Shown piece by piece: positions 1 to 9,434 of a stretch of 28,211 bases of DNA (the first letter of the stretch is position 1; the number at the start of each line of letters is the position of its first letter). Location of the stretch: positions 1 to 28,211 of the forward strand of contig CAJUPP010000049.1 in NCBI GenBank assembly GCA_910588325.1. Reading direction: 5' to 3'. The notes beneath the pieces were generated by a model that searched no databases, had not been told where the DNA came from, and was given only the letters and a program-made list of their open reading frames with translations. The DNA is from an uncultured Hungatella sp. (GTDB lineage: Bacteria; Bacillota; Clostridia; Lachnospirales; Lachnospiraceae). The position numbers were made by a program, and so were the translations under genes.

Positions 1-213
1 ATACCTCACACGTTTGGAATACGGCGCACTCTGCTACCTTGCCGCCAGTCCGGGGGGGTATTCACAAAGGCGGAAATCTTTGAATCCGTGTGGAGTATGG
101 AAAGCGAAAGCTGCCTATGCAACTTGCGGAAAAAGATAGAGCCAGACAGCAAAACCCCCACCTACATAAAGACCATTTTAGGCATAGGCTACAAGTTTGC
201 TTCCAGGAAATGA
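1..213 (+). pseudogene. OmpR/PhoB-type response regulator, C-terminal winged-helix, frameshifted and 5' truncated by window edge
   Basis: Bases 2-58 read in frame 2 as LTRLEYGALCYLAASPGG, the start of an OmpR-family DNA-binding domain. Bases 58-213 read in frame 1 as VFTKAEIFESVW, then NLRKKIEPDSKTPTYIKT and a GIGYKF-type end, which is the same domain's recognition helix and C-terminal hairpin. The two frames meet in a run of seven G (52-58); one extra G would restore the frame. Between the SMESESC stretch and NLRKKIEP the segment also looks about 8-10 residues shorter than usual for the family (from memory), which suggests real decay rather than only a homopolymer miscount. The receiver domain lies outside the window. 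If functional it would bind promoter DNA as part of a two-component system. Confidence 0.7.
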
Positions 214-251
214 CAACTGAATAACCGCCGCCATTATAGGCAGTCAGAAAG

Positions 252-281
252 CAGGAAATCAGAAAAGGTTTCCTGTTTTTT
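252..281 (+). terminator. Probable Rho-independent terminator after the response regulator
   Basis: CAGGAAA (252-258) and TTTCCTG (269-275) form a 7-bp stem with a 10-nt loop, followed by six T (276-281). It lies about 40 bases past the response-regulator stop codon. The stem is AT-rich and not strong. Confidence 0.5.
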
Positions 282-433
282 CGCGCCCGTTTTTGTCAAA
301 TACTGTTACGAAAACACGAAAAGATTTTCTGGGGAACTTTGCCAAATTTTTCTTCCGGTGCTAAATAGAATAGAAAATATTGTTGATAAAGCCATGGCTT
401 GCATTGATTTTAGAGGCATGTTAAAATGAAGCT

Positions 434-971
434 GTGATTGGGATGCTCAGTAACGTGTGGTGTAAAATAGCACCGTCAACCTGCCAGAATGACATGATGA
501 ATTTCAGGACCATAGACGATGTTCTTACATTGCTGATTCATCGAAGATATCTTTCGTTTGATGAGAACAGTTCAGAGGCTTTTATTTCTAATCAGGAGAT
601 ACCCCAGGAGTTTCTGTGGTCGGTGAAGGTGGGAGGCGGGAATGGACGGATGCAGGCACTGAGGCGTTCGGAGGGATTGTTGGAAAGTACCTGGGAGATG
701 GTCGGAAGTGTGGCGGCGGAAGGTATGAAGACGATTCACAATGAAGCTGTGTCAATGCTGAAATATAATGCTGAAAATTTCCTTACCTGTACAGTACTCA
801 TGGCATATTACAGTGCGAAGGCATACTACATGAACCAGGTTATGGAATTAGGATAGGCAGTATGCATCCTGGATTCAGGGATATACAGGGGAAATACTTC
901 TGGCAGGAATTAGCTATGGCGAGAAGAACAGTCATGAATGTGTGATTGAGAAGTATGAGAAGGAGGAATAA
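434..971 (+). pseudogene. Remnant of an AAA-ATPase-like / PDDEXK_9 (DUF1703) protein
   Basis: The open stretch 434-856 encodes QNDMMNFRTIDDVLTLLIH, then RYLSFDEN and QEFLWSVK. This is the middle of the large AAA-ATPase-like/PDDEXK_9 family, which is multicopy in gut Clostridia and Bacteroidetes. It stops at 854-856. A second piece in another frame (855-971) encodes QYASWIQGYTGEILLAGISY and a basic tail, the family's C-terminus. The N-terminal ATPase half and the segment holding the nuclease core (normally about 60-70 residues between the two pieces) are missing. The gene is therefore 5'-truncated, internally deleted and frameshifted. Family function is not established; a nuclease-like fold is predicted from the family. 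No intact copy lies in the window. Confidence 0.75.
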
Positions 972-977
972 GGGGGA

Positions 978-1823
978 GTGAATTTAAGAAGTCTTTTTTG
1001 GATTTTGGTGGGGAATACGGTGTATGCTTTGGCAGTGACTATGTTTGTTCTTTCCAACGGACTGATTACGGGAGGGACTACAGGACTTGCATTGTTTTTC
1101 TATCATCAGTTCGGGATGCCGATACAATGGTTTGTTACAGTGTTTAATGTGCTGATGTTTCTGCTTGGGGCAGCGGTGTTGGGCAGGAAATTCGCATTGA
1201 CTACCATTGTCAGCACCTTTTATTATCCATTTATTTTATCGGTGTTTCAGAAGGTTCCGGCGCTGGGGCAGATGACAGAGGACAATCTGCTGGCGGTGGT
1301 ATTTGCAGGGCTTTTCATCGGGGCAGGCATCGGGGTGGTGATCCGGGCCGGGGCTTCTACGGGAGGAATGGATATTCCGCCGCTGGTCCTGAACAAAAAG
1401 CTGGGACTCTCGGTATCGGGAACTATGAATGGGATGGATACAGGGATTCTGTTGCTGCAGATGTTTTTTTCGGACAGGGAAAAGATTTTGTACGGGATTT
1501 TGCTGGTGCTGATCTATACTATGGTGCTGAATAAGGTTCTGCTTCTGGGGCAGGCCAGGATGCAGGTGAAGGTGGTGACTGAACATTATGAGGAGATCAA
1601 CCAGGCTATTGCCAGCCAGCTGGACAGAGGCGTGACGCTGTTTAAGTCCAGGACCGGGCATTTAAAAAGAGATGGTTATGTGGTGATGTCGGTGGTTAAC
1701 AACAGGGAACTGGTACAACTGAACCAGTTGATTCAGGAGATTGATCCCCAGGCGTTTATCGTGATTAATCAGGTAAATGAGGTGAGGGGGAGAGGGTTTA
1801 CTTTGAAGAAGGAATATGATTGA
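978..1823 (+). CDS. YitT family membrane protein (DUF161 + DUF2179)
   Basis: This is a 281-aa protein of typical family length. The N-terminal ~195 residues contain five or six hydrophobic helices with Gly-rich turns (LSNGLITGGTTGLAL, then VIRAGASTGGMDIPP), the hallmark of the YitT/UPF0750 integral membrane domain. The C-terminal ~80 residues form the soluble DUF2179 domain (VKVVTEHYEEINQAI, ending in INQVNEVRGRGFT). The transported substrate, if any, is unknown for the family. The GTG start at 978 is chosen because AAGGAGG lies at 960-966, with 11-nt spacing, and the protein begins cleanly at the first helix. It follows the decayed PDDEXK_9 remnant by 6 bases, so the remnant's end now serves as its leader. 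No promoter or clear terminator was recognised for it. Confidence 0.9.
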   Translation: MNLRSLFWILVGNTVYALAVTMFVLSNGLITGGTTGLALFFYHQFGMPIQWFVTVFNVLMFLLGAAVLGRKFALTTIVSTFYYPFILSVFQKVPALGQMTEDNLLAVVFAGLFIGAGIGVVIRAGASTGGMDIPPLVLNKKLGLSVSGTMNGMDTGILLLQMFFSDREKILYGILLVLIYTMVLNKVLLLGQARMQVKVVTEHYEEINQAIASQLDRGVTLFKSRTGHLKRDGYVVMSVVNNRELVQLNQLIQEIDPQAFIVINQVNEVRGRGFTLKKEYD

Positions 1824-2147
1824 AGTCTGGGATTGAATCCTGGATAAGACAGATTTTATCAGGCAGTGGTGGGAAAAGACATGCAGCTAAGGCGGTAAAA
1901 TAAGTGTGAGTAATCTTTAAATCGGATCATATTAGTATTTAAGATAAATTTTATACTTTGCAGGCAATTCAACATATACATGGAGTGCTGACAGGCTAAA
2001 AAGCCTTAAAAACCTTTACGCAGGAAATAGGTGATTTTCAGATTTTTCAGAAACCGGGAATTTTTTCATAAACCATGGACAAATCAGAAAAGACTGGTTA
2101 TAATACTATCGGAGTATTTTTCGCAATTATATGGATGAGGTGAAGGA
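1824..2147 (+). other. Intergenic region between yitT-like gene and atp operon
   Basis: These 324 bases hold no convincing reading frame. They contain a small AGGCT/AGCCT hairpin near 1994-2007 without a T run, and the atp promoter near the right end. The leader from the promoter to the first start codon is about 40 bases. Confidence 0.6.
2076..2104 (+). promoter_or_regulatory. Sigma-A type promoter of the atp operon
   Basis: TGGACA (2076-2081) is separated by 17 bases from a perfect TATAAT (2099-2104). Transcription would start near 2111, with a short leader into the first atp gene at 2148. Confidence 0.75.
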
Positions 2148-2507
2148 ATGAAGTACAAAAAGTCTGTATACCGCAGCTTGGCTATGGTGACTCAATTAGG
2201 ACTGTGCGTACTGACCCCGATCCTGTTCTGTATTTTTGCAGGCAGCTATATTGATTCTCATTATGGAACGAAAAGTCTTCTGGTGCTTTTGGTTTTAGGC
2301 GTTTTGGGAGGCGGCCGCGGGGCATATCTTATGGCGAAACGGCTGATTGAACAGGATGCCAAAGAGGCGGAGAGGGAACGGATGGACGGTATCAGGAAGG
2401 TGCTGGACAGTCCCCTTCCGTCAGTATCAAAGCCAAAGACAGAGAGCCGTATCCGAACGCAAGGGAAGAATATGGATGCCACAGCAGACAGGGAGGAACG
2501 GGAATGA
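2148..2507 (+). CDS. atpZ: AtpZ-like F0F1-ATPase accessory membrane protein
   Basis: The 119-aa protein has two hydrophobic helices (roughly residues 10-31 and 41-63) joined by a short loop with the GSYIDSHYGTKS signature of the AtpZ/putative F1F0-ATPase subunit family, followed by a charged, probably disordered cytoplasmic tail (65-119). It is the first gene of the operon, with GAGGTGAAGG just before the ATG. Members of this family sit next to AtpI in Firmicutes. AtpZ and AtpI have been linked to Mg2+/Ca2+ supply or c-ring assembly for ATP synthase (family knowledge). The tail is longer than in many homologues. The stop codon overlaps the next start (ATGA at 2504-2507), indicating translational coupling. 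Confidence 0.8.
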   Translation: MKYKKSVYRSLAMVTQLGLCVLTPILFCIFAGSYIDSHYGTKSLLVLLVLGVLGGGRGAYLMAKRLIEQDAKEAERERMDGIRKVLDSPLPSVSKPKTESRIRTQGKNMDATADREERE

Positions 2508-2992
2508 CGGACAGTACAAGGCATCTGGTTCTGGAGATGTCCATCGGAATGTTTCTCTACACATTGATTTTAGGGATTTTGGCAGCGGTATTCCATGGCG
2601 GCTTGGAGCGCATGGGGTTTTCTCTGCTGCCAGTGCTTCTGGGGCTTTTCTGCGGTTTTCTGGCAGATGTGTTCATGCTGATTCATATGGCCCATATTAC
2701 GGAACGGGCTGCAGCCAGCATGGATGAAAGCTATGCCAATAAAACCACGGTGGTACAGTCCATGATTCGCAGAGTAGTTTTTATTGCTGCTCTGTTTTTC
2801 TTGGGAAGCCGCCCACAGATTGATGCTGTAGCGATGATCATTGGGGCATTAGGCCTCAAGGCTGGCGCCCTTCTCCAGCCGATTGTACACAAAGCTTTTC
2901 CTCAAAGCTCTATAAAGGAGGAAGATATCATGGAAGAAAGGAGGACGGTGTATGGGAATGATAAAAATTCCGATGAGCCTTCAGGAACCTGA
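2504..2992 (+). CDS. atpI: ATP synthase subunit I (AtpI-like)
   Basis: This 162-aa protein has four hydrophobic segments, at about residues 10-32, 40-62, 88-101 and 105-125. The short length, the helix pattern and the position before atpB fit the poorly conserved AtpI/UncI family, which acts as an assembly factor for the c ring. Sequence similarity within the family is low, so position contributes much of the call. Its start overlaps the atpZ stop by four bases. Its last ~40 bases overlap atpB, because an AAGGAGG (2938-2944) inside its 3' end serves as the atpB ribosome site. The C-terminal 25 residues are polar and poorly constrained. Confidence 0.75.
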   Translation: MTDSTRHLVLEMSIGMFLYTLILGILAAVFHGGLERMGFSLLPVLLGLFCGFLADVFMLIHMAHITERAAASMDESYANKTTVVQSMIRRVVFIAALFFLGSRPQIDAVAMIIGALGLKAGALLQPIVHKAFPQSSIKEEDIMEERRTVYGNDKNSDEPSGT

Positions 2993-3671
2993 TTTTATGA
3001 TTCATGGTGTGCTAAAGTATCATGCATTTGGACAGGAGCTGTGGATTACCACTACGACTATTGGTGCGTGGATTCTCACGGCAACACTGCTTTTGATTGG
3101 TTTTATAGCCAGCAGAAAGTTAAAGAATGTCAGTGAAAGTGACACACCAAGTACATTCCAGTGTGCATTGGAATATGCCATGGAAATGCTTCAGAATATG
3201 GCTCAGGGAATTCTGGGGGGCAATGCCAAACGCTTTGTCAATTACATCGGAACTATATTTTTATTCATTCTGTTCTGCAACCTTAGCGGCCTTTTCGGCC
3301 TGAGGGCTCCGACAGCAGATTTTGGTGTTACATTTTTACTTGGTATGTTTACATTCTTTATTGTAAACTATCAGGGCATCAAGAACAGGGGGTTTGGGCA
3401 TGTTACCAGCTTGTTCCAGCCGATTCCCATTTTGTTTCCGATTAACTTAATCGGAGAAGTGGCGAACCCTATATCGATTTCTTTGCGTTTGTTTGCCAAT
3501 CTGCTTTCTGGTGTAATTATCATGGGGTTGTGGTATGGTATGATGCCATGGTTTGCCAAGATAGGAATTCCGGCGGCGCTGCATGTATATTGCGACCTGT
3601 TTTCCGGATGTATTCAGACATATGTGTTTTGTATGCTGACCATGGTGTATGTGAATGATAAGATGGAGTAA
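2952..3671 (+). CDS. atpB: F0F1 ATP synthase subunit a
   Basis: Subunit a forms the ion half-channels of F0 and contacts the rotating c ring. The 239-aa protein has five or six membrane helices and the conserved NPISISLRLFANLLSG block at about residues 172-187, where R179 is the essential stator arginine. The upstream helix carries NLIGEVANP. The ATG at 2952 is preferred because AAGGAGG ends 7 bases before it; in-frame ATGs at 2958 and 2973 are alternatives. The gene overlaps atpI by 41 bases. It is followed by 36 bases and then atpE, which has its own AGGAGG. Confidence 0.95.
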   Translation: MGMIKIPMSLQEPDFMIHGVLKYHAFGQELWITTTTIGAWILTATLLLIGFIASRKLKNVSESDTPSTFQCALEYAMEMLQNMAQGILGGNAKRFVNYIGTIFLFILFCNLSGLFGLRAPTADFGVTFLLGMFTFFIVNYQGIKNRGFGHVTSLFQPIPILFPINLIGEVANPISISLRLFANLLSGVIIMGLWYGMMPWFAKIGIPAALHVYCDLFSGCIQTYVFCMLTMVYVNDKME

Positions 3672-3707
3672 TAAAATAATTATTTATATTTTTAGGAGGA
3701 TTATACT

Positions 3708-3965
3708 ATGAACATTTCTGGACAGGACTTTATTTTTGGTTGTTCCGCTATTGGTGCAGGTTTGGCGATGATCGCCGGTATCGGACCTGGTGTTGGACAG
3801 GGAATCGCAGCAGGACAGGGCGCTGCAGCAGTTGGACGTAACCCGGGTGCAAAATCCGATATCACTTCTACCATGCTTCTTGGTCAGGCGGTTGCCGAGA
3901 CTACCGGTTTGTACGGACTGGTTGTTGCTATCATTCTGATGTTCGTAAAGCCTTTCGGCGCATAA
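3708..3965 (+). CDS. atpE: F0F1 ATP synthase subunit c, Na+-type signature
   Basis: The 85-aa protein is a two-helix hairpin with a polar RNPGAKSD loop. Helix 1 has GIGPGVGQG with Q31; helix 2 has LGQAVAETTGLYGLV with V62, E64, T65, T66 and Y69. These positions match, with an offset of one residue, the Na+ ligands described for the Ilyobacter tartaricus c ring (Q32, V63, E65, S66, T67, Y70), with Thr replacing Ser at position 65. H+-only rings usually lack the Gln and the hydroxyl next to Glu. The expected role is therefore Na+-translocating ATP synthesis or hydrolysis, though ion choice is inferred. An AGGAGG lies just before the ATG, and the gene has wider spacing than its neighbours, fitting the high c-subunit stoichiometry. 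Confidence 0.95.
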   Translation: MNISGQDFIFGCSAIGAGLAMIAGIGPGVGQGIAAGQGAAAVGRNPGAKSDITSTMLLGQAVAETTGLYGLVVAIILMFVKPFGA

Positions 3966-4004
3966 AAGAGAACTCATGATAGGAGCAGAAAGGAGGCGGA
4001 GTCT

Positions 4005-4526
4005 TTGGAACTAAATCGTTTAATAGGATTTGACCCGCAGCTGCTTTCCGAGGTTTTCTTTACGGCAATCAATATTTTTATCCTGTTTTTCGGGCTGTCT
4101 TATCTTTTGTTTAATCCGGTTCGGGATTTACTGGAGAAGAGAAAACAGAAGATAGCCGGTGAGCTGGCAGATGCGGCTGAGAGCAAGAAATCTGCGGAAG
4201 CGATGAAGGAAGAGTATGAAAGCAAGCTGAAGGAAGTTTCAAAGGAAGCAGACGCAATTCTGGAGGAAGCCAGAAGGAAGGGTAAAGCCAGAGAGGCGGA
4301 GATTATAGAAGAGGCCAGAAAAGAAGCGGCCAGAATCGTGGAGAGAGGAAACCGTGAGGTAGAGCTTGAGAAGAAGAAAGCGCTGGATGACATGAAGCAG
4401 GAACTGGTATCCATCGCTTCTCTGATGGCAGGCAAGGTTGTTACGGCACGTATTGATACCACGGTGCAGGATGCATTAATTGAAGAGACGCTGAAGGAAA
4501 TGGGTGAGAGCACATGGCAAAGCTAG
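4005..4526 (+). CDS. atpF: F0F1 ATP synthase subunit b
   Basis: This is the peripheral-stalk subunit, 173 aa. One N-terminal membrane helix (about residues 15-37) is followed by a long, highly charged coiled coil rich in Glu, Lys and Ala (about 40-140), as expected for the right-handed b dimer. The TTG start at 4005 is supported by AAAGGAGG ending 8 bases upstream and by the absence of a nearer ATG before the membrane helix. Its 3' end overlaps atpH by 13 bases, so the two stator subunits are translationally coupled. Confidence 0.93.
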   Translation: MELNRLIGFDPQLLSEVFFTAINIFILFFGLSYLLFNPVRDLLEKRKQKIAGELADAAESKKSAEAMKEEYESKLKEVSKEADAILEEARRKGKAREAEIIEEARKEAARIVERGNREVELEKKKALDDMKQELVSIASLMAGKVVTARIDTTVQDALIEETLKEMGESTWQS

Positions 4527-5062
4527 TATCAAAGGTGTACGGCGATGCGCTGTTTCAGACAGCCCAGGAGAAGAATTGCCTGGATGTTCTGTACGAAGAA
4601 GTGCTGGCGCTTCAGGGGACGCTTAAAGAGCATGAAGACCTGATACAGCTTCTGAACCACCCTCAGGTTGTGAAGGAAGAGAAAGTTCAGATTATTCATA
4701 ATGTCTTTCAGGGAAGAGTCTCAGATGAGATGATGGGCTTTTTGGCAGCGGTCGTTGACAAAGGAAGGCAGAATGATATTCCTTCTATCTTCGGATATTT
4801 TATTGCCCAGGTAAAGGAATATAAGAAAATAGGAACTGCGGATGTAACCAGTGCTGTGGAATTAAGCAGCGCTCAGAAGACGCAGGTAAAGGAAAAATTA
4901 TTAGCGACAACCCGATATGTGGAATTCGAGATGAACTATAATGTAGACCCATCCCTGATCGGCGGCATGATCATCCGCATCGGTGACAGAGTCGTTGACA
5001 GCAGCATTAAAACCCAGTTGTATGAGCTGAAAAAGGAACTTTTAAATGTACAGCTGGCGTAA
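4514..5062 (+). CDS. atpH: F0F1 ATP synthase subunit delta (OSCP)
   Basis: The 182-aa delta subunit joins the b stalk to the top of F1. The N-terminal helical domain spans about residues 1-105. The C-terminal part ends in the family signature GGMIIRIGDRVVDSSI (about 149-164), followed by a short Leu/Lys tail. Length is normal. The ATG start lies inside the end of atpF, preceded by a GGGTGAGAG ribosome-site-like stretch. Confidence 0.93.
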   Translation: MAKLVSKVYGDALFQTAQEKNCLDVLYEEVLALQGTLKEHEDLIQLLNHPQVVKEEKVQIIHNVFQGRVSDEMMGFLAAVVDKGRQNDIPSIFGYFIAQVKEYKKIGTADVTSAVELSSAQKTQVKEKLLATTRYVEFEMNYNVDPSLIGGMIIRIGDRVVDSSIKTQLYELKKELLNVQLA

Positions 5063-5095
5063 AGACTATAAATTAGGAAAGAGGTGCGAACCTTC

Positions 5096-6598
5096 ATGAA
5101 TTTGAGGCCAGAAGAAATCAGTTCTGTAATCAAAGAACAGATAGAGAAGTATTCTACCAAGCTTGAGGTGTCCAACGTAGGCACCGTAATTCAGGTAGCC
5201 GACGGTATCGCCCGTATCCACGGTCTTGAGAGTGCCATGCAGGGAGAACTTCTGGAGTTTCCGGGAGAGATCTACGGCATGGTTCTGAACCTGGAGGAAG
5301 ATAACGTAGGTGCGGTTCTGCTTGGCGATACCAGCAGAATCAGCGAAGGTGACACGGTGAAGACCACCGGTCGAGTTGTTGAGGTGCCTGTAGGAGATGC
5401 TATGACAGGCAGAGTTGTAAATGCACTGGGCCAGCCTATAGACGGCAAGGGGCCTGTGGAGACAGATAAATTCCGCCGTATCGAGCGTGTAGCACACGGC
5501 GTAATCGAGAGAAAATCCGTAGATACCCCTCTCCAGACTGGTATCAAGGCTATTGATGCCATGATTCCTATCGGACGGGGACAGCGTGAGCTGATTATCG
5601 GTGACCGTCAGACAGGAAAGACGGCTATCGCGATTGATACGATTATCAATCAGAAGGGCCAGGGGGTTCACTGTATCTATGTTGCCATCGGCCAGAAGGC
5701 TTCTACTGTGGCTAACATTGTAAAGACTCTGGAAGAGTTTGGCGCTATGGATTATACCACCATTGTGGTTTCCACTGCATCTGACCTAGCTCCGTTACAG
5801 TATATTGCTCCTTACGCCGGATGCGCCATCGGTGAGGAGTGGATGGAGAACGGAGAGGATGTACTGGTTGTGTACGATGACCTGAGCAAACATGCGGCAG
5901 CTTACCGTACATTATCCCTGCTTCTTAAGAGAGCACCGGGACGTGAGGCATATCCTGGAGATGTATTCTATCTGCATTCCAGACTGCTGGAGCGTGCATC
6001 CAGGCTTTCCGAAGATTTAGGAGGCGGTTCACTGACGGCTCTGCCTATTATTGAGACTCAGGCAGGCGATGTATCTGCGTACATTCCGACTAATGTAATC
6101 TCTATTACAGATGGTCAGATTTATCTGGAGACAGAGATGTTTAACTCCGGTTTCCGTCCGGCAATCAACGCCGGTCTGTCCGTATCCCGTGTGGGCGGTG
6201 ACGCACAGATCAAGGCTATGAAGAAGATTGCAGGACCTATCCGTGTAGAGCTGGCTCAGTACCGTGAGATGGCTTCTTTCGCACAGTTTGGTTCTGACCT
6301 TGATGCAGCTACCAAAGAACAGCTGGCACAGGGTGAGAGAATCAGAGAAGTGTTAAAGCAGCCTCAGTATAAGCCTATGGCTGTAGAGTATCAGGTAATC
6401 ATCATCTATGCGGTTACCAGAAAATATCTTCTGGATATTCCTACCACGGAGATTCAGGATTTCCAGGAAGATCTGTTTAAGTTTGTTGATTCCAAGTATC
6501 CGGAGATTCCGGAGAAGATCCGGCAGGCAAAAGAGATTACACCGGAGATTGATGAGTTATTAGGTAAGGCGATTGCAGAATGTAAGGCACAGCGCTAA
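5096..6598 (+). CDS. atpA: F0F1 ATP synthase subunit alpha
   Basis: The 500-aa non-catalytic nucleotide-binding subunit of F1 starts MNLRPEEISSVIKEQ, the usual Firmicute N-terminus. The Walker A loop GDRQTGKT is at residues 169-176. The alpha-specific segment LLKRAPGREAYPGDVFYLH and the VGGDAQIKAMK region are intact. I chose ATG 5096 over an in-frame GTG at 5084 because the GGAAAGAGGTG ribosome site (5076-5086) contains that GTG and is well spaced from 5096. It sits 33 bases after atpH. Confidence 0.96.
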   Translation: MNLRPEEISSVIKEQIEKYSTKLEVSNVGTVIQVADGIARIHGLESAMQGELLEFPGEIYGMVLNLEEDNVGAVLLGDTSRISEGDTVKTTGRVVEVPVGDAMTGRVVNALGQPIDGKGPVETDKFRRIERVAHGVIERKSVDTPLQTGIKAIDAMIPIGRGQRELIIGDRQTGKTAIAIDTIINQKGQGVHCIYVAIGQKASTVANIVKTLEEFGAMDYTTIVVSTASDLAPLQYIAPYAGCAIGEEWMENGEDVLVVYDDLSKHAAAYRTLSLLLKRAPGREAYPGDVFYLHSRLLERASRLSEDLGGGSLTALPIIETQAGDVSAYIPTNVISITDGQIYLETEMFNSGFRPAINAGLSVSRVGGDAQIKAMKKIAGPIRVELAQYREMASFAQFGSDLDAATKEQLAQGERIREVLKQPQYKPMAVEYQVIIIYAVTRKYLLDIPTTEIQDFQEDLFKFVDSKYPEIPEKIRQAKEITPEIDELLGKAIAECKAQR

Positions 6599-6618
6599 AG
6601 AAAGCAGGTGAGTAATCG

Positions 6619-7476
6619 ATGGCATCTATGAGAGATATTAAGCGCAGGAGAGACAGTATCCAGAGCACGGAACAGATTACAAAAGCCATGAAGCTGGTAG
6701 CCACTGTTAAACTGCAGAAATCCAGAGCCAAAGCCGAAAGCTCAAAGCCGTATTTTAACATGATGTATGAGACCATCAGCTCTGTACTTAAGAAGTCCGG
6801 CAATATTAATCACAAATATCTGAAGGCAGGAGAATCGCCGAAAAAAGCGGTGGTTGCTATTACCTCCAACCGAGGCCTGGCCGGCGGATACAACAACAAT
6901 ATTATCAAGCTTGTGAACGGAGAGCTGCCTGCAAAAGACACCTATGTCTATGCAATCGGGCGGAAGGGCCGTGACGGACTGGCAAGACGGGGCTTTACCA
7001 TCCAGGCAGACTATTCCGAGGTGATTAACGAGCCGCTGTATCGGGATGCGGCGGATATTACGCTGGAGCTTCTGGATGCATTTGCCCAGGGAAAGATAGG
7101 AGAGATCTATCTGGCATACACATCCTTCAGAAATGCGGCGTCTCAGACTCCCAAGCTTTTGAAGCTTCTTCCGGTGGAGCTGGAGGAGGAAGGAGAGAAG
7201 GAAAGCCATGGGGCCCAGGCTCTTATGACCTATGAGCCGGGGGACGAGGAGGTTCTGGATTCCATTGTACCAAAATATATGAGCAGCCTGATTTACGGGG
7301 CTCTTCTTGAGGCGGTAGCCAGCGAGAACGGGGCGCGTATGACGGCCATGGATTCTGCAACCAGCAACGCGGAAGAAATGATAGAGGATTTAAGCCTGCA
7401 GTACAACCGTGCAAGACAGGGTGCCATCACCCAGGAGCTTACGGAGATCGTGGCAGGTGCAAACGCCATATCATAG
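6619..7476 (+). CDS. atpG: F0F1 ATP synthase subunit gamma
   Basis: The 285-aa rotor shaft has the two expected terminal helices. The N-terminal one is MASMRDIKRRRDSIQSTEQI, followed by TKAMKLVATVKLQKSR. The C-terminal one carries SATSNAEEMIEDLSLQYN and the ARQGAITQELTEIVAGANAI end, which fit in the alpha3beta3 cavity. The central Rossmann-like domain includes ITSNRGLAGGYN. Length is normal. GCAGGTGAG precedes the ATG by a few bases, and the gene follows atpA by 20 bases. Confidence 0.95.
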   Translation: MASMRDIKRRRDSIQSTEQITKAMKLVATVKLQKSRAKAESSKPYFNMMYETISSVLKKSGNINHKYLKAGESPKKAVVAITSNRGLAGGYNNNIIKLVNGELPAKDTYVYAIGRKGRDGLARRGFTIQADYSEVINEPLYRDAADITLELLDAFAQGKIGEIYLAYTSFRNAASQTPKLLKLLPVELEEEGEKESHGAQALMTYEPGDEEVLDSIVPKYMSSLIYGALLEAVASENGARMTAMDSATSNAEEMIEDLSLQYNRARQGAITQELTEIVAGANAIS

Positions 7477-7507
7477 TTTTGATGGAGTATTATTTATTTA
7501 AAGGACT

Positions 7508-7544
7508 GCCTGTCCGGCCGTGAACACAGGCTGGGACAGACAGG
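7508..7544 (+). promoter_or_regulatory. Alternative hairpins in the atpG-atpD intercistronic leader
   Basis: GCCTGT (7508-7513) can pair with ACAGGC (7526-7531), or the overlapping CTGTCC (7510-7515) can pair with GGACAG (7534-7539). The two stems exclude each other because they share bases 7510-7513. There is no T run, so it is not a terminator. It lies in the largest internal gap of the operon (94 bases) just before the atpD ribosome site. A role in message processing or atpD translation is speculative. Confidence 0.35.
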
Positions 7545-7570
7545 AAAATTTGAGAATAAGGAGAAACAAG

Positions 7571-8962
<1,392 letters not shown>

Positions 8963-8973
8963 GAGGGTAAGAT

Positions 8974-9372
8974 ATGGCGGATATGTTCAAATTACAGGTA
9001 GTGACTCCGGATAAAGAGTTTTATGCAGGGGAAGTCAGCATGGTGGAGCTTACCACCACAGAGGGACAGATTGGTGTGTATGCCAGCCATATTCCGCTGA
9101 CTGCCATTGTAGCGCCGGGAGTACTTCGGATTCATGAAGCATCTGAGGTAAGAAAGGCGGCTCTCCATGCAGGATTTGTGGAAATTCTGCCGGATGAGGT
9201 GAAGATTCTGGCGGAGGTTGTGGAGTGGCCTGAGGAGATTGATGTAAACCGGGCGGAGGAAGCCAGGGTCCGGGCGGAACGCAGGATTAAGGATAATGCG
9301 GCTGAGACGGATACGCTGCGGGCGGAGATGGCGCTTAAGAGGGCGTTGACCCGGTTGGAGACAAGAGAATAA
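8974..9372 (+). CDS. atpC: F0F1 ATP synthase subunit epsilon
   Basis: The 132-aa subunit has an N-terminal beta-sandwich (about residues 1-85), with FKLQVVTPDKEFYAGEV at the start and the EGQIGVYASHIPLTAIVAPG motif near 30-49. It ends in a two-helix domain (about 90-132, rich in Ala/Arg/Glu) that can inhibit ATP hydrolysis in this family. It starts 12 bases after atpD with GGAGG upstream and is the last gene of the operon. Confidence 0.94.
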   Translation: MADMFKLQVVTPDKEFYAGEVSMVELTTTEGQIGVYASHIPLTAIVAPGVLRIHEASEVRKAALHAGFVEILPDEVKILAEVVEWPEEIDVNRAEEARVRAERRIKDNAAETDTLRAEMALKRALTRLETRE

Positions 9373-9381
9373 GGATATGGA

Positions 9382-9434
9382 AGAGAAGCCGTACAGGGCG
9401 ATTGGTTTGGAATATCGTTCTGTGCGGCTTCTTT
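9382..9434 (+). terminator. Hairpin terminator of the atp operon
   Basis: AGAAGCCGTACAG (9384-9396) pairs with CTGTGCGGCTTCT (9420-9432) over 13 bp with one G-U pair, and flanking pairs extend the stem to 9382-9434. The T tract after the stem is short (part of CTTTGCG), so termination may be partial. Confidence 0.65.

Noticed and set aside
1994..2007. AGGCT/AGCCT hairpin as terminator of the yitT-like gene
   Set aside because: Only a 5-bp stem, followed by A-rich rather than T-rich sequence.
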